A DNA stretch of 60,358 bases from a virus, in the IMG/VR virus record IMGVR_UViG_3300020439_001546, positions 1-60,358 of that record, one strand, 5' to 3'. The notes beneath the pieces were generated by a model. That model did no database searches. It was not told where the DNA came from and was given only the letters and a program-made list of their open reading frames with translations. Shown piece after piece: positions 1 to 8,443 of the stretch. Numbering within the stretch: the stretch's first letter is position 1; each line of letters starts with the position of its first letter. Made by a program: the position numbers and the translations under genes.

Positions 1-61
1 TCCTTTCGCCCTCTAAAGATTTAGGACTCGTTATGAAATTTCTAACTCTTTGATTTGTCAT
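1..61 (-). CDS. Partial gene, N-terminal 20 codons only
   Basis: An ATG at 61 overlaps the TGA of the upstream gene (ATGA overlap, 58-61) and reads MTNQRVRNFI... without a stop to the window edge. The tight coupling suggests it continues the same glycan-related operon. Too little is visible to assign a function. Confidence 0.6.
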   Translation of the reverse strand, partial: MTNQRVRNFITSPKSLEGER

Positions 62-792
62 TTTATTTCTTCATGCAATCCTTTGTCTGTACCTTCGTTT
101 TTCATAGCGTTCGCAAGATCTTCATAACATTCAAAGTTAAGGTAGTTCTGCCTCACTACAGACCTAGGCATAATTGTCACACCTTTAGCTGTAAAGATGC
201 AAGTTTGTTTCAAATGTTGATTTAAGGATTCATTGACAAAACTAAGCGAATTGCTGGGTAAAACGCTTCCTGCGTTTATATGAACGAAGTATTGGTAATT
301 AACTATTCTTTGGAAGGTTTCTTTTTCCACATCTCTAATGTTAGAAAGTACATGCGTAATAGATTCTGTCGGTACGCTTGATCTAGCTGTATCCACTGCG
401 TTCATAATCTGGTTTGCAGACCTTTTGAAATTTGAGCAAATAACAACTTTTATATTATCTTTCCTGTAGTCAACCTTGCATATACTATCAATTGTTTTTA
501 GTAAGTCTTCGTAATTGCAATCAACCAAATCGTTTACTATAATACCAAACGTTGGAGATACTTCATTAAGTGCTTTAGATACAAGATCTTCGCATGGTTC
601 TGCCCACTCAGACTCTCTTCTTATATTGCAGACTTGGTTTAGCTGCCACTGCTGATCTGCGGTAAATGTAGCTTTACCTAGAGCTTTAAGTCTTTCTAGC
701 CTGCCCGCCAAGCAGTATTGAGCATTTTCATCTACATAGAAAACACAACCAGAGCAGGTTTGCAGTTTAATTTTCTTTTGTTGTTGTTCCAA
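58..792 (-). CDS. Hypothetical protein with N-terminal Cys cluster, possibly GT-A-like
   Basis: A 244-residue protein in the glycosyltransferase island. The first ~55 residues carry four cysteines (CSGC, then single Cys near residues 28 and 55). This resembles the Cys-rich N-terminus of the two-domain glycosyltransferase at 13678-15774. The rest alternates beta-like and helical segments (IIVNDLVDC, IKVVICSN, YFVHINAGSVLP) as in a GT-A fold, but no clear DxD motif is visible. It is separated by 5 nt from the next gene upstream and overlaps the downstream partial gene. A glycosyltransferase role is inferred from context and weak pattern only. Confidence 0.6.
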   Translation of the reverse strand: MEQQQKKIKLQTCSGCVFYVDENAQYCLAGRLERLKALGKATFTADQQWQLNQVCNIRRESEWAEPCEDLVSKALNEVSPTFGIIVNDLVDCNYEDLLKTIDSICKVDYRKDNIKVVICSNFKRSANQIMNAVDTARSSVPTESITHVLSNIRDVEKETFQRIVNYQYFVHINAGSVLPSNSLSFVNESLNQHLKQTCIFTAKGVTIMPRSVVRQNYLNFECYEDLANAMKNEGTDKGLHEEIK

Positions 793-797
793 GAGTC

Positions 798-1214
798 CTA
801 CCCTCTTACAGCTTTGACTTCATAATGCAGACCGTTGATAGTGGCAGACATGACTCTCAATCCAAACTGCTGAATTGCTTCAGAAACAACATTAGCCGAG
901 GCGACGGATCTTAAATTACTTATCACGCTGGAGGCTTCCTCAATGTCGAGCGAGCCGTTTGTTATCATTTTGGCCAACACTCTGCCATCTGTACCGCCGA
1001 CTACTAGCTCACCCCCTATACGCAGCTTGGATGCCATAGCTTTTATCAACTCTAAACGAGAGGTTGACGAGAAGCTATCAAAAATGTCGGAAGCCACAAT
1101 TGATTTGCATTGGTTGTCAACTATTTGTGTTAAATCAATATTGCCGTCCTCTATGAAAACATGCTGATAATTTTGAATTGGCTCTTGATCTTTTCTTAGT
1201 ATTTGTAATCTCAT
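798..1214 (-). CDS. Methyltransferase-like C-terminal half, degenerate
   Basis: A 138-residue protein. Residues ~45-85 (SIVASDIFDSF...LELIKAMASKLRIGGELVVGG) resemble the beta4-helix-beta5 part of class I SAM-dependent methyltransferases, where a predicted Asp strand is followed by an LxxGG turn. The N-terminal glycine-rich SAM-binding loop is missing. It may therefore be a non-catalytic relic, a partner subunit, or a separate fold. It overlaps the upstream glycosyltransferase gene by 4 nt, so it is probably co-translated with the glycan genes. Confidence 0.55.
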   Translation of the reverse strand: MRLQILRKDQEPIQNYQHVFIEDGNIDLTQIVDNQCKSIVASDIFDSFSSTSRLELIKAMASKLRIGGELVVGGTDGRVLAKMITNGSLDIEEASSVISNLRSVASANVVSEAIQQFGLRVMSATINGLHYEVKAVRG

Positions 1215-2188
1215 ATTGTTACCCCGTAGGCTTTGTCAAAAATGTTGTTCCACTCTGTGATGAATCGGTCTTCTGAAAATTTTTCTTGAATTGTCTTTCT
1301 CGCGGCTTGTCCCATAGTCTTTGCCAACTCTTTGTCTCCTAGGAGCTGTTCAACATAACCCCTAAGTTCTGTTTCGTCATTGGACATAAACCCGTTTACA
1401 CCGTGTTCTATAATATTAGGTATATCACAAGTTTCCGTTGTCACAATAGCACAACCGCAAGACATAGCCTCCAACATAGAGGTTGGCACAGGACTCAAAG
1501 TGCTAGGGTTGATATATACAAGAGAACTTTGATATTCTTTTATTAACTCCTCCACAGATTCACTTTGCTTAGATAGCCCCTCTGTTTCTCCCACTACTTT
1601 TCTTGGTAGGCCAGAAGTTATCCTTTCCCACCCTTGGTAATTTAGGGCATAATCTCTATTAATAAAATCGTGTGCGACAGTGAGAACTCCGGCTCTTTCT
1701 GTCTCGTCACTTGGTTTAAACGTTTCAGAGTCAATAGAATGATATACAACCTCTCCCTGCATCCCCCACGCCTTCTTAGAGTGCTCTGTTATAAAAACGT
1801 CTATATCACCCTTCATATTTTGAAAGGCCGTTAGCTGCTCTCTGGGCCAGCTAGGGAGGGGTAGCGTGTGCTCTAGAGAAACAATGGGTATCTGAAGAGA
1901 ATGATTTATTTGCAACGCCGTTTGCATTTGGCCAAATTTACTATTCGACAAGATAAAGTCAAAAGTCACGGCTGGATACAATGAATTTTTTGGCAGCACA
2001 TAATAGTTTTCTGGCATGGGTGCATGTCCTGAAAACCAATCCTTACCGCCGTCGTACGTGAAAGCATAGAAGTTATGGCCAGTTTTAGCTAACTGAGTTT
2101 GGTATCTTTCATGGGTGTTGAAAGTTAATATGTTATACTGTTTATCAGTCTTCTGTACTTTCCTAATAATGTTTTGTGTTTTAAGCAT
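1211..2188 (-). CDS. Glycosyltransferase, GT4-like (GT-B fold)
   Basis: A 325-residue protein ending in a typical GT4 donor-binding half. It shows YHSIDSETFKP followed by SSLVYINPSTLSPVPTSMLEAMSCG (the E-x7-E-type loop with LEAMSCGCAIV), then the NGF and C-terminal helix pattern AARKTIQEKFS. GT4 enzymes transfer a sugar from an activated nucleotide sugar with retention. The N-terminal acceptor half is shorter than usual. It overlaps the preceding glycosyltransferase gene by 8 nt. Donor and acceptor are unknown. Confidence 0.85.
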   Translation of the reverse strand: MLKTQNIIRKVQKTDKQYNILTFNTHERYQTQLAKTGHNFYAFTYDGGKDWFSGHAPMPENYYVLPKNSLYPAVTFDFILSNSKFGQMQTALQINHSLQIPIVSLEHTLPLPSWPREQLTAFQNMKGDIDVFITEHSKKAWGMQGEVVYHSIDSETFKPSDETERAGVLTVAHDFINRDYALNYQGWERITSGLPRKVVGETEGLSKQSESVEELIKEYQSSLVYINPSTLSPVPTSMLEAMSCGCAIVTTETCDIPNIIEHGVNGFMSNDETELRGYVEQLLGDKELAKTMGQAARKTIQEKFSEDRFITEWNNIFDKAYGVTI

Positions 2189-3311
2189 CGAGTTCCTCTT
2201 TCATAGTATTTCCAACTTGCTCAAAGTCAAAATCCTTGATGATTGACAGACCATCTTTTTGCGATGATTGCTCGTAACGTACTGGATTGTCTAACCAACT
2301 ACTGTAAGCGGTACGCATAGCAGATGTAACTTGTTTATGGCACGGGACAAAGTAGAAATCCTTTCCGAGATTTGTTTCTCCAGATCTATTTTTCTGAGTA
2401 TAACATTGAAACGCACCACTTATTAAGTTTTGTGAAGTCCTTTTTAGAGAGGTTGTGACCACATCTTTGTTCCCGCCAATATCGCTTGCTATCACGCTAC
2501 TACCAAATGCGTATGCATCTAGTACATGTATGGGCCAAGCATTTCCAGCGTCTAAACTAATAAAACAATCTCCATATTTATGAACAGTATTAAAATTGTC
2601 CATAGTATCGGATACGTCCGCCACAATGGTATCTTTACAGTACCTAGAAATATCTTTGTTTAATCCCAACTGACTTTTGACATCTATTGCAACTGAGTCA
2701 ATTTGCTGCTGCGTTAGGGCGTTTGAAACTAGGGTTAAGCAGACCTTTTCGGACTCATCAAACTCTGAATGAAAGCATGTTAAAATATGCCTAAGCTGGT
2801 TTATGTCAGATCCTATAATGGCGTAAAACTTAAACTTTCCTACGTTTTGAGGTACGGTTATATCCCTTGTTTGTTGCTGTGCTTTTTTAGCATCAAACGC
2901 AAACGGCACACACTTAAGTTCGGGCTTCTTCTCAATACCCGCAAAGGCGTTTTTCAAAAATTCTAAATTCTGAGTATTTGGAAGCCAGATCTCATCCAAC
3001 AAGCTCATTTTTTCTACCGCAGATGTATGACCTAGTTGCACAAAGTTTGTACCTAAAATTCCGACATTCTTTTTAAACTTGGACGTTCCAACAATATGTT
3101 CTGGGAAAACATGCTGTATACAGACATCTCGATCTTCCAGAGATTTTGACTCCAATGATTTAAACTTGGCATCAAGCTGCTTACTCTTGCCCATTGATAT
3201 GCCTTGACAGGCAACGTCTACGCCTGCTTTGTCTAGGGCTAGTATGTTGTTCCTTGTTATTTCGCCCCAATCACTATCTTCTTTATAATATCCTATATAT
3301 AATACCTTCAT
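2181..3311 (-). CDS. Glycosyltransferase-like protein (GT-B type)
   Basis: A 376-residue protein. It starts MKVLYIGYYKEDSDWG with an early beta strand and glycine turn like the N-terminus of GT-B enzymes. Around residues 255-300, CFISLDAGNAWPIHVLDAYAFGSSVIASDIGGN matches the donor-binding region of GT4-type enzymes (exxAxG..VIasdigG). It overlaps both neighbours by 4-8 nt and sits in a run of glycosyltransferases. The exact family and substrate cannot be read from the sequence. Confidence 0.75.
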   Translation of the reverse strand: MKVLYIGYYKEDSDWGEITRNNILALDKAGVDVACQGISMGKSKQLDAKFKSLESKSLEDRDVCIQHVFPEHIVGTSKFKKNVGILGTNFVQLGHTSAVEKMSLLDEIWLPNTQNLEFLKNAFAGIEKKPELKCVPFAFDAKKAQQQTRDITVPQNVGKFKFYAIIGSDINQLRHILTCFHSEFDESEKVCLTLVSNALTQQQIDSVAIDVKSQLGLNKDISRYCKDTIVADVSDTMDNFNTVHKYGDCFISLDAGNAWPIHVLDAYAFGSSVIASDIGGNKDVVTTSLKRTSQNLISGAFQCYTQKNRSGETNLGKDFYFVPCHKQVTSAMRTAYSSWLDNPVRYEQSSQKDGLSIIKDFDFEQVGNTMKEELDA

Positions 3312-4069
3312 ATCTGTCCTTCTAAATTATAGTGTTCAATGAACTTCATACCCGCCGTGTTAAAATCCCCATGAAAACCAAATGAGTTATAACTAAACAA
3401 CACTGTTCTCGCAAAATTTCCGTGCGGTGTGGGGTGTTCTTTGGAAAATTGTGCTGCAAGATTTGGCGGTGCAAATTTGATCCCTGCGGAGGTCATGGTG
3501 TCATGGTTGAAAACACAAATGTTGAGGTCTTCGTTCTTATGTTGCCAGCCTAACTTGGCTGATTCTTCAACAAACTTGCGTGTTCTCAGGGAAAATCCTC
3601 CGTTGCCAACAACGTTCGGAATTTTCTCTATGCGACCAGCAACCATGTCGCTCGCTTGTATTATATTCATCGGCCAAGGAGCACCTATATAATCATACTT
3701 TAGGAATCGGTTATCCCATTTGCCGATATCTATTATAGTCGAATCATGCTGAACATTCAAACAAAAATCATCTAAAATATACTTATTTGTCTGTTGAACA
3801 AAAGATTCGCAGAATCCTATACGATTCTTATCATCATCCTGCATGTTATCGTTAAGTTCTACATGCATGTCACAGACTTCGATACTGTGTTTGTTGATAA
3901 TATCTTCAAACAAGCTAAGGTCTGTTTTGGAGCTGTCGGTAATCAGTACGGATTTTTTAAATCTTACTTGATCTAAAGCAATCAGCATAGATCTTAACGA
4001 TTTTCTAACATGCTCTTCTCCCCAACAAAAAGTGAAGAGGCACACATCCGGTAAAGATAATTTAGTCAT
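3308..4069 (-). CDS. DUF5672-like glycosyltransferase family protein
   Basis: A 253-residue protein. Residues ~125-170 carry DYIGAPWP..., then VVGNGGFSLRTRKF, the hallmark of a GT-A-related family found with LPS and capsule glycosyltransferases (DUF5672-like). NVQHDSTII earlier resembles the position of a DxD-type segment. ATGA-type overlap with the downstream gene and 8-nt overlap with the upstream methyltransferase indicate one operon. Donor and acceptor are unknown. Confidence 0.75.
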   Translation of the reverse strand: MTKLSLPDVCLFTFCWGEEHVRKSLRSMLIALDQVRFKKSVLITDSSKTDLSLFEDIINKHSIEVCDMHVELNDNMQDDDKNRIGFCESFVQQTNKYILDDFCLNVQHDSTIIDIGKWDNRFLKYDYIGAPWPMNIIQASDMVAGRIEKIPNVVGNGGFSLRTRKFVEESAKLGWQHKNEDLNICVFNHDTMTSAGIKFAPPNLAAQFSKEHPTPHGNFARTVLFSYNSFGFHGDFNTAGMKFIEHYNLEGQI

Positions 4070-4670
4070 TTCTTTTTAAAACCCCTAGTCCGTTGGGATC
4101 ATTTGTATGCCACTCATGAATCTCCCAGTTTGGATTGCCCTCTAGAAATTCATCAATTGCACGTTGCATACCTTCGTAGTGCTTTGTTTTATCCCCGTAG
4201 TGACTTTCACCCTTGTGTGCAAACAAAACCACGTCGTGTAAGGCAATGTATTTTTTTACTTTTGATGCGTGTAAATCAAGTTCTGCTTTCAAATGATCGT
4301 AGCAGTGCCAAGTGTCAATAAAAAGAAAATCTGTTTCTTCAATCTCAATATCCAAAGTGCTTTGATTCCAAAACGAAAATTCCTTTTCCAACGCATCGGC
4401 TAGCTCGTGCAACAACAAAAGGCTTTTAGGTGTTTGATCCCAACCTTCTAAATCATGAGGGTTTCTAATATCAACAGAAATAATTTTATCCACAGAGGAT
4501 TTTAGAAAAGCCCAAGTAGAAACTACACCTCGGATGCCAAACTCATAAGCCGACGAGCACTCATTTAATAGTCTAAGTAAAATAGGTAGATGTTCCGAAA
4601 TGTCACTTTTCCTAAGAAGTTCTATTTTATAGTATCTATCCACTAAGGCCTGTGCTTCTTTTTTATCCAT
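4062..4670 (-). CDS. Class I SAM-dependent methyltransferase-like (Methyltransf_24 type)
   Basis: A 202-residue protein. SAYEFGIRGVVSTWAFL corresponds to motif I, ISVDIRNP to the motif II acidic strand end, and DFLFIDTWHCYDHLKAEL to the typical FIDg.H.Y segment of Methyltransf_24 proteins, followed by KKYIALHDVVLF. These proteins often methylate sugars in surface-glycan loci. It lies between two glycosyltransferase-type genes with 8-nt overlaps on both sides. Substrate unknown. Confidence 0.75.
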   Translation of the reverse strand: MDKKEAQALVDRYYKIELLRKSDISEHLPILLRLLNECSSAYEFGIRGVVSTWAFLKSSVDKIISVDIRNPHDLEGWDQTPKSLLLLHELADALEKEFSFWNQSTLDIEIEETDFLFIDTWHCYDHLKAELDLHASKVKKYIALHDVVLFAHKGESHYGDKTKHYEGMQRAIDEFLEGNPNWEIHEWHTNDPNGLGVLKRND

Positions 4671-5418
4671 TCATCTTCTCCAATTTTTCTCTCATGGTTT
4701 TATCGTCACAACCTAATTTTTTTCTACCGGCATCACCATTAATGTAAATATTTGGTAAGTGGTGAATAAGGTTTTCGTCAAACTCTGAGATGCATATTAA
4801 TTTTTTAAGGAAACAGTTTTCGTATATCTCTGTGTTGACCCTGCATTTATAACTATATCGGTTTTTTTCTGTTATGAACTGCGTGATATCATATAGGTGC
4901 ATAATATCTAGTAATTTTTGCTTTGATATCAAGAAAGATGCTTGATGGACATTAGTGAAGTGGGCGAACTTTTTACCTTCATAAATTTCTACGGAATCAA
5001 AATCCCAGTCGTAGTGGGCGTGAAGGGCAGGATACCATTTACCTTGTTCGTTTTCTTCGTATTGAATTAAGCCGCTAATCTTATTCGAGGGTAAAACCTG
5101 TTCGTATTCTATATACTTGTCTAGATGGCTTTCCTTCCATAGGTGGTCATTTTCGGAAAAAATTATGTAGTCATACTTGTAAGCTTTGTCGGCAATAGTA
5201 GTTCTACACGTTAAAGGTAGAAGCTCATAGTCATCCATGCTAATCAGTATTTCTTTAACGCCCTGTATACCTAGCTCTATATTTGTATGGACAAAGATAT
5301 CAACGTCGTATTTTTTAAACGACTGAAACTCTGACACTACTTGCTTGAGATAGGATATTTGTTCGTCGCCGTAGTTTACTAAGACAACTAGTAGGGACTT
5401 ATTTCCAGTACTCATAGA
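4663..5418 (-). CDS. GT-A-like glycosyltransferase
   Basis: I chose the ATG at 5418 (MSTGNKSLLVVLVNYG) because AAGGA lies just upstream. An alternative ATG at 5436 would overlap the epimerase gene more. The protein has ~251 residues. VVLVNYG at the N-terminus and YDYIIFSENDHLW around residue 100 look like the first strand and the D-x-D-like metal site (here ENDH) of GT-A glycosyltransferases. The middle part contains HQASFLISKQKLLD. It lies in the glycan operon; substrate unknown. Confidence 0.7.
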   Translation of the reverse strand, partial: SMSTGNKSLLVVLVNYGDEQISYLKQVVSEFQSFKKYDVDIFVHTNIELGIQGVKEILISMDDYELLPLTCRTTIADKAYKYDYIIFSENDHLWKESHLDKYIEYEQVLPSNKISGLIQYEENEQGKWYPALHAHYDWDFDSVEIYEGKKFAHFTNVHQASFLISKQKLLDIMHLYDITQFITEKNRYSYKCRVNTEIYENCFLKKLICISEFDENLIHHLPNIYINGDAGRKKLGCDDKTMREKLEKMNG

Positions 5419-6400
5419 TTCCTTTGGTAACTTCATAGTCCATAAGTTTCTGAGATCTTTGTGGTTGGGACATAGCCCACTTGAACATCATGTCGATCAA
5501 ATCCTCCAGATCTGTTTCGTCTACAAAACCAAGAAGATCCTTAGCTAAGTCGTGACTACAATGAGCGTGCTTAACTTCGTGGCGAGGTTCTACATACTGT
5601 TTTTCTGCTTTGAAGCCGTTTTTAAGGGCGACTCTTTGCACTGTATCAGCAAGCTCGTTGATCGAATATGTTTTGTCGGCACCTAAATTAAAGAGGTGTC
5701 CGCTGAACGAATCAATAAGTTTTTCAAACGGTGCCATGTAGTACTTCACATCGGAAAACGCACGGGTTTGCTCGCCATCACCATAAATTAACATAGGCTC
5801 TCCAGCCAACACTCGACGAATAAAAATGCCAGCTACGTTACGATACTTGTCCCAAATGTTTTGGTAAATACCCACGATATTGTGGGGTCTAATAATAGTA
5901 TATTCGAGACCGTGTTGCTCGTGTGCAACCTTAATGTCTTGCTCCACACAGTATTTTGCTATACCGTATGGATCTATAGGTGCGGGTGCCATTCTCTCAA
6001 AAAATGGAGGATGGTGACGACCGTAAGTAGCCATTGAAGATGTAAAGATTAATTTTGAGTCAGAGTTGATGCAAGCATTAATGACGTTGGCACTGGCTAG
6101 TATGTTATTGGTGTAATTAAAGTGTCTTATGAAGGGCGATAAACCTTCTGCTGCGTATGCTGCAAAGTGATAACAAGCAATCGGTTTTTCTGTCTCAAAG
6201 ATATGGTTTAGTCTATTTAGAGATTCAGCCTCAGATAAGTTAAACGGGCAGAACTCAAAGTTCTCATGGTCGGCCAGATAATCTTCGTAGCCACCGCTAA
6301 GGTCATCAATACCAACAACCTTATAACCAGCTGACAGTAGGTGCCTGCTAAAGTGGGCACCAAGTAATCCTGCACAACCAGTAATCACAACCGATCTCAT
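5399..6400 (-). CDS. NAD-dependent nucleotide-sugar epimerase (SDR extended, GalE-like)
   Basis: The start is placed at ATG 6400 (MRSVVITGCAGLLGAHF), which overlaps the upstream TGA as ATGA; an in-frame ATG at 6448 would put 16 unrelated residues ahead of the Rossmann strand. The 333-residue protein shows the GxxGxxG nucleotide site near the N-terminus, VGIDDLSGG after beta2, FTSSMATYG, then PYGIAKY with catalytic Tyr and Lys, and IIRPHNIVG. This is the UDP-glucose 4-epimerase/dehydratase superfamily. It probably supplies a sugar donor for the neighbouring glycosyltransferases. The specific sugar cannot be deduced. Confidence 0.9.
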   Translation of the reverse strand: MRSVVITGCAGLLGAHFSRHLLSAGYKVVGIDDLSGGYEDYLADHENFEFCPFNLSEAESLNRLNHIFETEKPIACYHFAAYAAEGLSPFIRHFNYTNNILASANVINACINSDSKLIFTSSMATYGRHHPPFFERMAPAPIDPYGIAKYCVEQDIKVAHEQHGLEYTIIRPHNIVGIYQNIWDKYRNVAGIFIRRVLAGEPMLIYGDGEQTRAFSDVKYYMAPFEKLIDSFSGHLFNLGADKTYSINELADTVQRVALKNGFKAEKQYVEPRHEVKHAHCSHDLAKDLLGFVDETDLEDLIDMMFKWAMSQPQRSQKLMDYEVTKGIYEYWK

Positions 6401-8082
6401 TGAATGATACCTCTTTCTTTCATTGTCTGTATTCTCTTCTCTTCCCAATTATTTCTTCTTATACATTGACCATGCATTTGATTGTAGGCCATGTCGAAAT
6501 TAAACTCTTGACGGTTATTAACCCCATCAAACGCTTGACTAGATTCATTAAAGTACATACCACCTGTGGAGCCGGTAGCACTCTTATAAAGAAGGTCTCT
6601 AGTAAGTCTTGCTTCAAAGAAACTGTTTAGTTTGCTGGGATCACCTAAAACTTTTTCTATCAACCATCTCGATATATCTGTCGTAGCTGCCTGTTGCAGT
6701 GTTTCTTCTGGAGGGCGAGCTTCTGGTTGATGAATACGTGGAGGAGAAGCCCAAGTACGCTCTATTGGCAATGGTTCAAAGCTATCAAAGAATTTCTCCC
6801 ATTGAGATCCGCTAAGGTGCCATTGATAATATTTGTTGAAGCTCTCTCTTGTTTTTTTGCCCATGCTATGTCTTTCTTCTTCGCTTTTAGAGAAAAACTC
6901 AGCAAAGATTGCGGCGGCGGCATCGTTATCAGGAACCGCTCTGAGGCACCCTGTTTCTAACTCTTTATACAGAGCCGCAGGTTTAATTGGGTAGCCTTCT
7001 AGCTTTCTGAGCACGCTCTCCATAGCGGAGTAGTCCGTACCGCACACCGGAACCCCGCAGGCGGCGGCTTCTACCTGCGGCAAGCCAAACCCTTCACAGT
7101 TAGCATACTGAGTATATAAGTCAAATAAATTAATAATATCCGACAAATCTTCATATGAAGCACCGTTCCTGACATTAGAAAGTGTGCTTCCCCACTTGCC
7201 TGTAAACGGTGATTGCGTTACAGCACCTTTAAACAGCGAGGGGAAGGGTTTTTGCGTCTCGGGACATATGTATGTGAACAGGACATTGGAGGACAAATCA
7301 TTTTCTATAATAAGCTCCGGAATGTCCCACCCCAAATCAGGATAAGAAGTGTGGCAGTAGAGGTAGTATCGCTTATCCTCTGATTGGTCTAAGAATTTCT
7401 TAAACGCCTTAAAGAGGTCGGGGTATAGTTTGCGTCTCTGATTACGCATGACAGTTCCGATAATTTTATAATCTGGATTGATTCCATACTTTAGCTTATG
7501 TGCCTTCTTGTCTTCTACCGGTTTGTATGCGGGATGAGCTGACGGAGGAGCAGAGCCTATATAGTTAATTTTGCCGCCAGACTGATCCTGTAGAATACCT
7601 CCCGCCCAATCTGAATAAGTGAGACAGGCGTCGGCAGATTGATAGGTCGCTATCCACTGTCTAGCCTGCGGTCTTGCGTCAACCGTGGGCATCACGCACC
7701 ACTTGAAAAATGGTCGATAAGGGCTTCGCTCTGCAAAATCAAGCATCCAAAAGTCGCGAATATCGCAAACAACGTCAGGCATAAAGTCCAAGCAGACGTG
7801 TTCAAATATCCACTCGCCAAACTGGTTGGTACCAGAAGCGTTGTAGGCATCTAGCTCTTCTTTTGTGGCCCTTGGTTCAAACTCTGTATTCGGTGCCACT
7901 CCGTAATATTTCCACGGGATAGAAGAAGCTCGTGGGTCGTTTCGCTGTCCATAAGAACCCATTTCAGCCAATTCGTATTTTCCAGTGCTATGAAGATAAT
8001 TCAATATTTCCCTAGTATAGGTTGCATAGCCAGTATTTAGAAAAGTGGCTTCACTACAGAACAGTATGCGTTTTTTTCTCAT
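6397..8082 (-). CDS. Large GT4-family glycosyltransferase with C-terminal extension
   Basis: A 561-residue protein. The N-terminus RILFCSEATFLNTGYATYTREIL matches GT-B acceptor domains. CEGFGLPQVEAAACGVPVCGTDYSAM around residues 325-350 is the GT4 donor motif (EGfGlp..EAaAcG.PV). The last ~130 residues after WEKFFDSFEPLPIERTW are not typical of GT4 and are rich in polar residues and Asn/Gln; they may target the enzyme to a partner. It is followed without a gap by the epimerase gene. Confidence 0.88.
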   Translation of the reverse strand: MRKKRILFCSEATFLNTGYATYTREILNYLHSTGKYELAEMGSYGQRNDPRASSIPWKYYGVAPNTEFEPRATKEELDAYNASGTNQFGEWIFEHVCLDFMPDVVCDIRDFWMLDFAERSPYRPFFKWCVMPTVDARPQARQWIATYQSADACLTYSDWAGGILQDQSGGKINYIGSAPPSAHPAYKPVEDKKAHKLKYGINPDYKIIGTVMRNQRRKLYPDLFKAFKKFLDQSEDKRYYLYCHTSYPDLGWDIPELIIENDLSSNVLFTYICPETQKPFPSLFKGAVTQSPFTGKWGSTLSNVRNGASYEDLSDIINLFDLYTQYANCEGFGLPQVEAAACGVPVCGTDYSAMESVLRKLEGYPIKPAALYKELETGCLRAVPDNDAAAAIFAEFFSKSEEERHSMGKKTRESFNKYYQWHLSGSQWEKFFDSFEPLPIERTWASPPRIHQPEARPPEETLQQAATTDISRWLIEKVLGDPSKLNSFFEARLTRDLLYKSATGSTGGMYFNESSQAFDGVNNRQEFNFDMAYNQMHGQCIRRNNWEEKRIQTMKERGIIQ

Positions 8083-8083
8083 T

Positions 8084-8395
8084 TTATTCCTTGTCTAAAC
8101 ATCCAAAGTCGAATTGATTTACTCTAAATACGATCAGACTGTCGTCTTCCGGCTCCATGTTCCTAGCAGAGGCATTTACAGTTACTTTCATGCCCTCTTT
8201 GCCAAGCTTGGCAATTGTTCTTCCACCACTGTCCCACGCCCTAAGTCTAAGAAATGTGGGGTATCTTTTCTTCTCACCTCTTTTATTTCTTACATACTCA
8301 TATGTAATTAAGGTGAACTCACAATACTCCGTATATTCATCTCTTTTTATTTCTGGGTCATCGTATAGATACCCAGTAAAAACACAGTTATTCAT
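8084..8395 (-). CDS. ssb: Single-stranded DNA-binding protein-like OB-fold protein
   Basis: A 103-residue protein beginning MNNCVFTGYLYDDPEIKR, followed by YCEFTLITYEYVR...YPTFLRLRAWDSGGRTIAKLGKEGMKVTVNASARN. This is the bacterial SSB pattern: a gxL..dPe strand, f.L.....r, t.fl.v.aw...a......kG..v.v.g. It lacks the acidic C-terminal tail tip of canonical SSB. It lies directly downstream of the split DNA polymerase. A second SSB-like gene is at 42315-42650, so the two may divide roles. Confidence 0.8.
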   Translation of the reverse strand: MNNCVFTGYLYDDPEIKRDEYTEYCEFTLITYEYVRNKRGEKKRYPTFLRLRAWDSGGRTIAKLGKEGMKVTVNASARNMEPEDDSLIVFRVNQFDFGCLDKE

Positions 8396-8410
8396 ACTGT
8401 CTCCTTTATA

Positions 8411-8430
8411 CCGTATAATAGTCTATACGG
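8411..8430. promoter_or_regulatory. Inverted repeat between polymerase C-half and ssb genes
   Basis: Perfect 7-nt arms (ccgtata / tatacgg) flank a 6-nt centre in the 48-nt gap between the polymerase C-half and the SSB-like gene. On the minus strand the centre reads TAGACTATTATAC, close to the GACTATAAT seen at clear promoters of this phage, but no good -35 lies at the right distance. It could be an operator, an activator-dependent promoter, or an mRNA hairpin. The AAAGGAG ribosome site for the SSB-like gene follows. Confidence 0.4.
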
Positions 8431-8443
8431 ACATATAATACCA

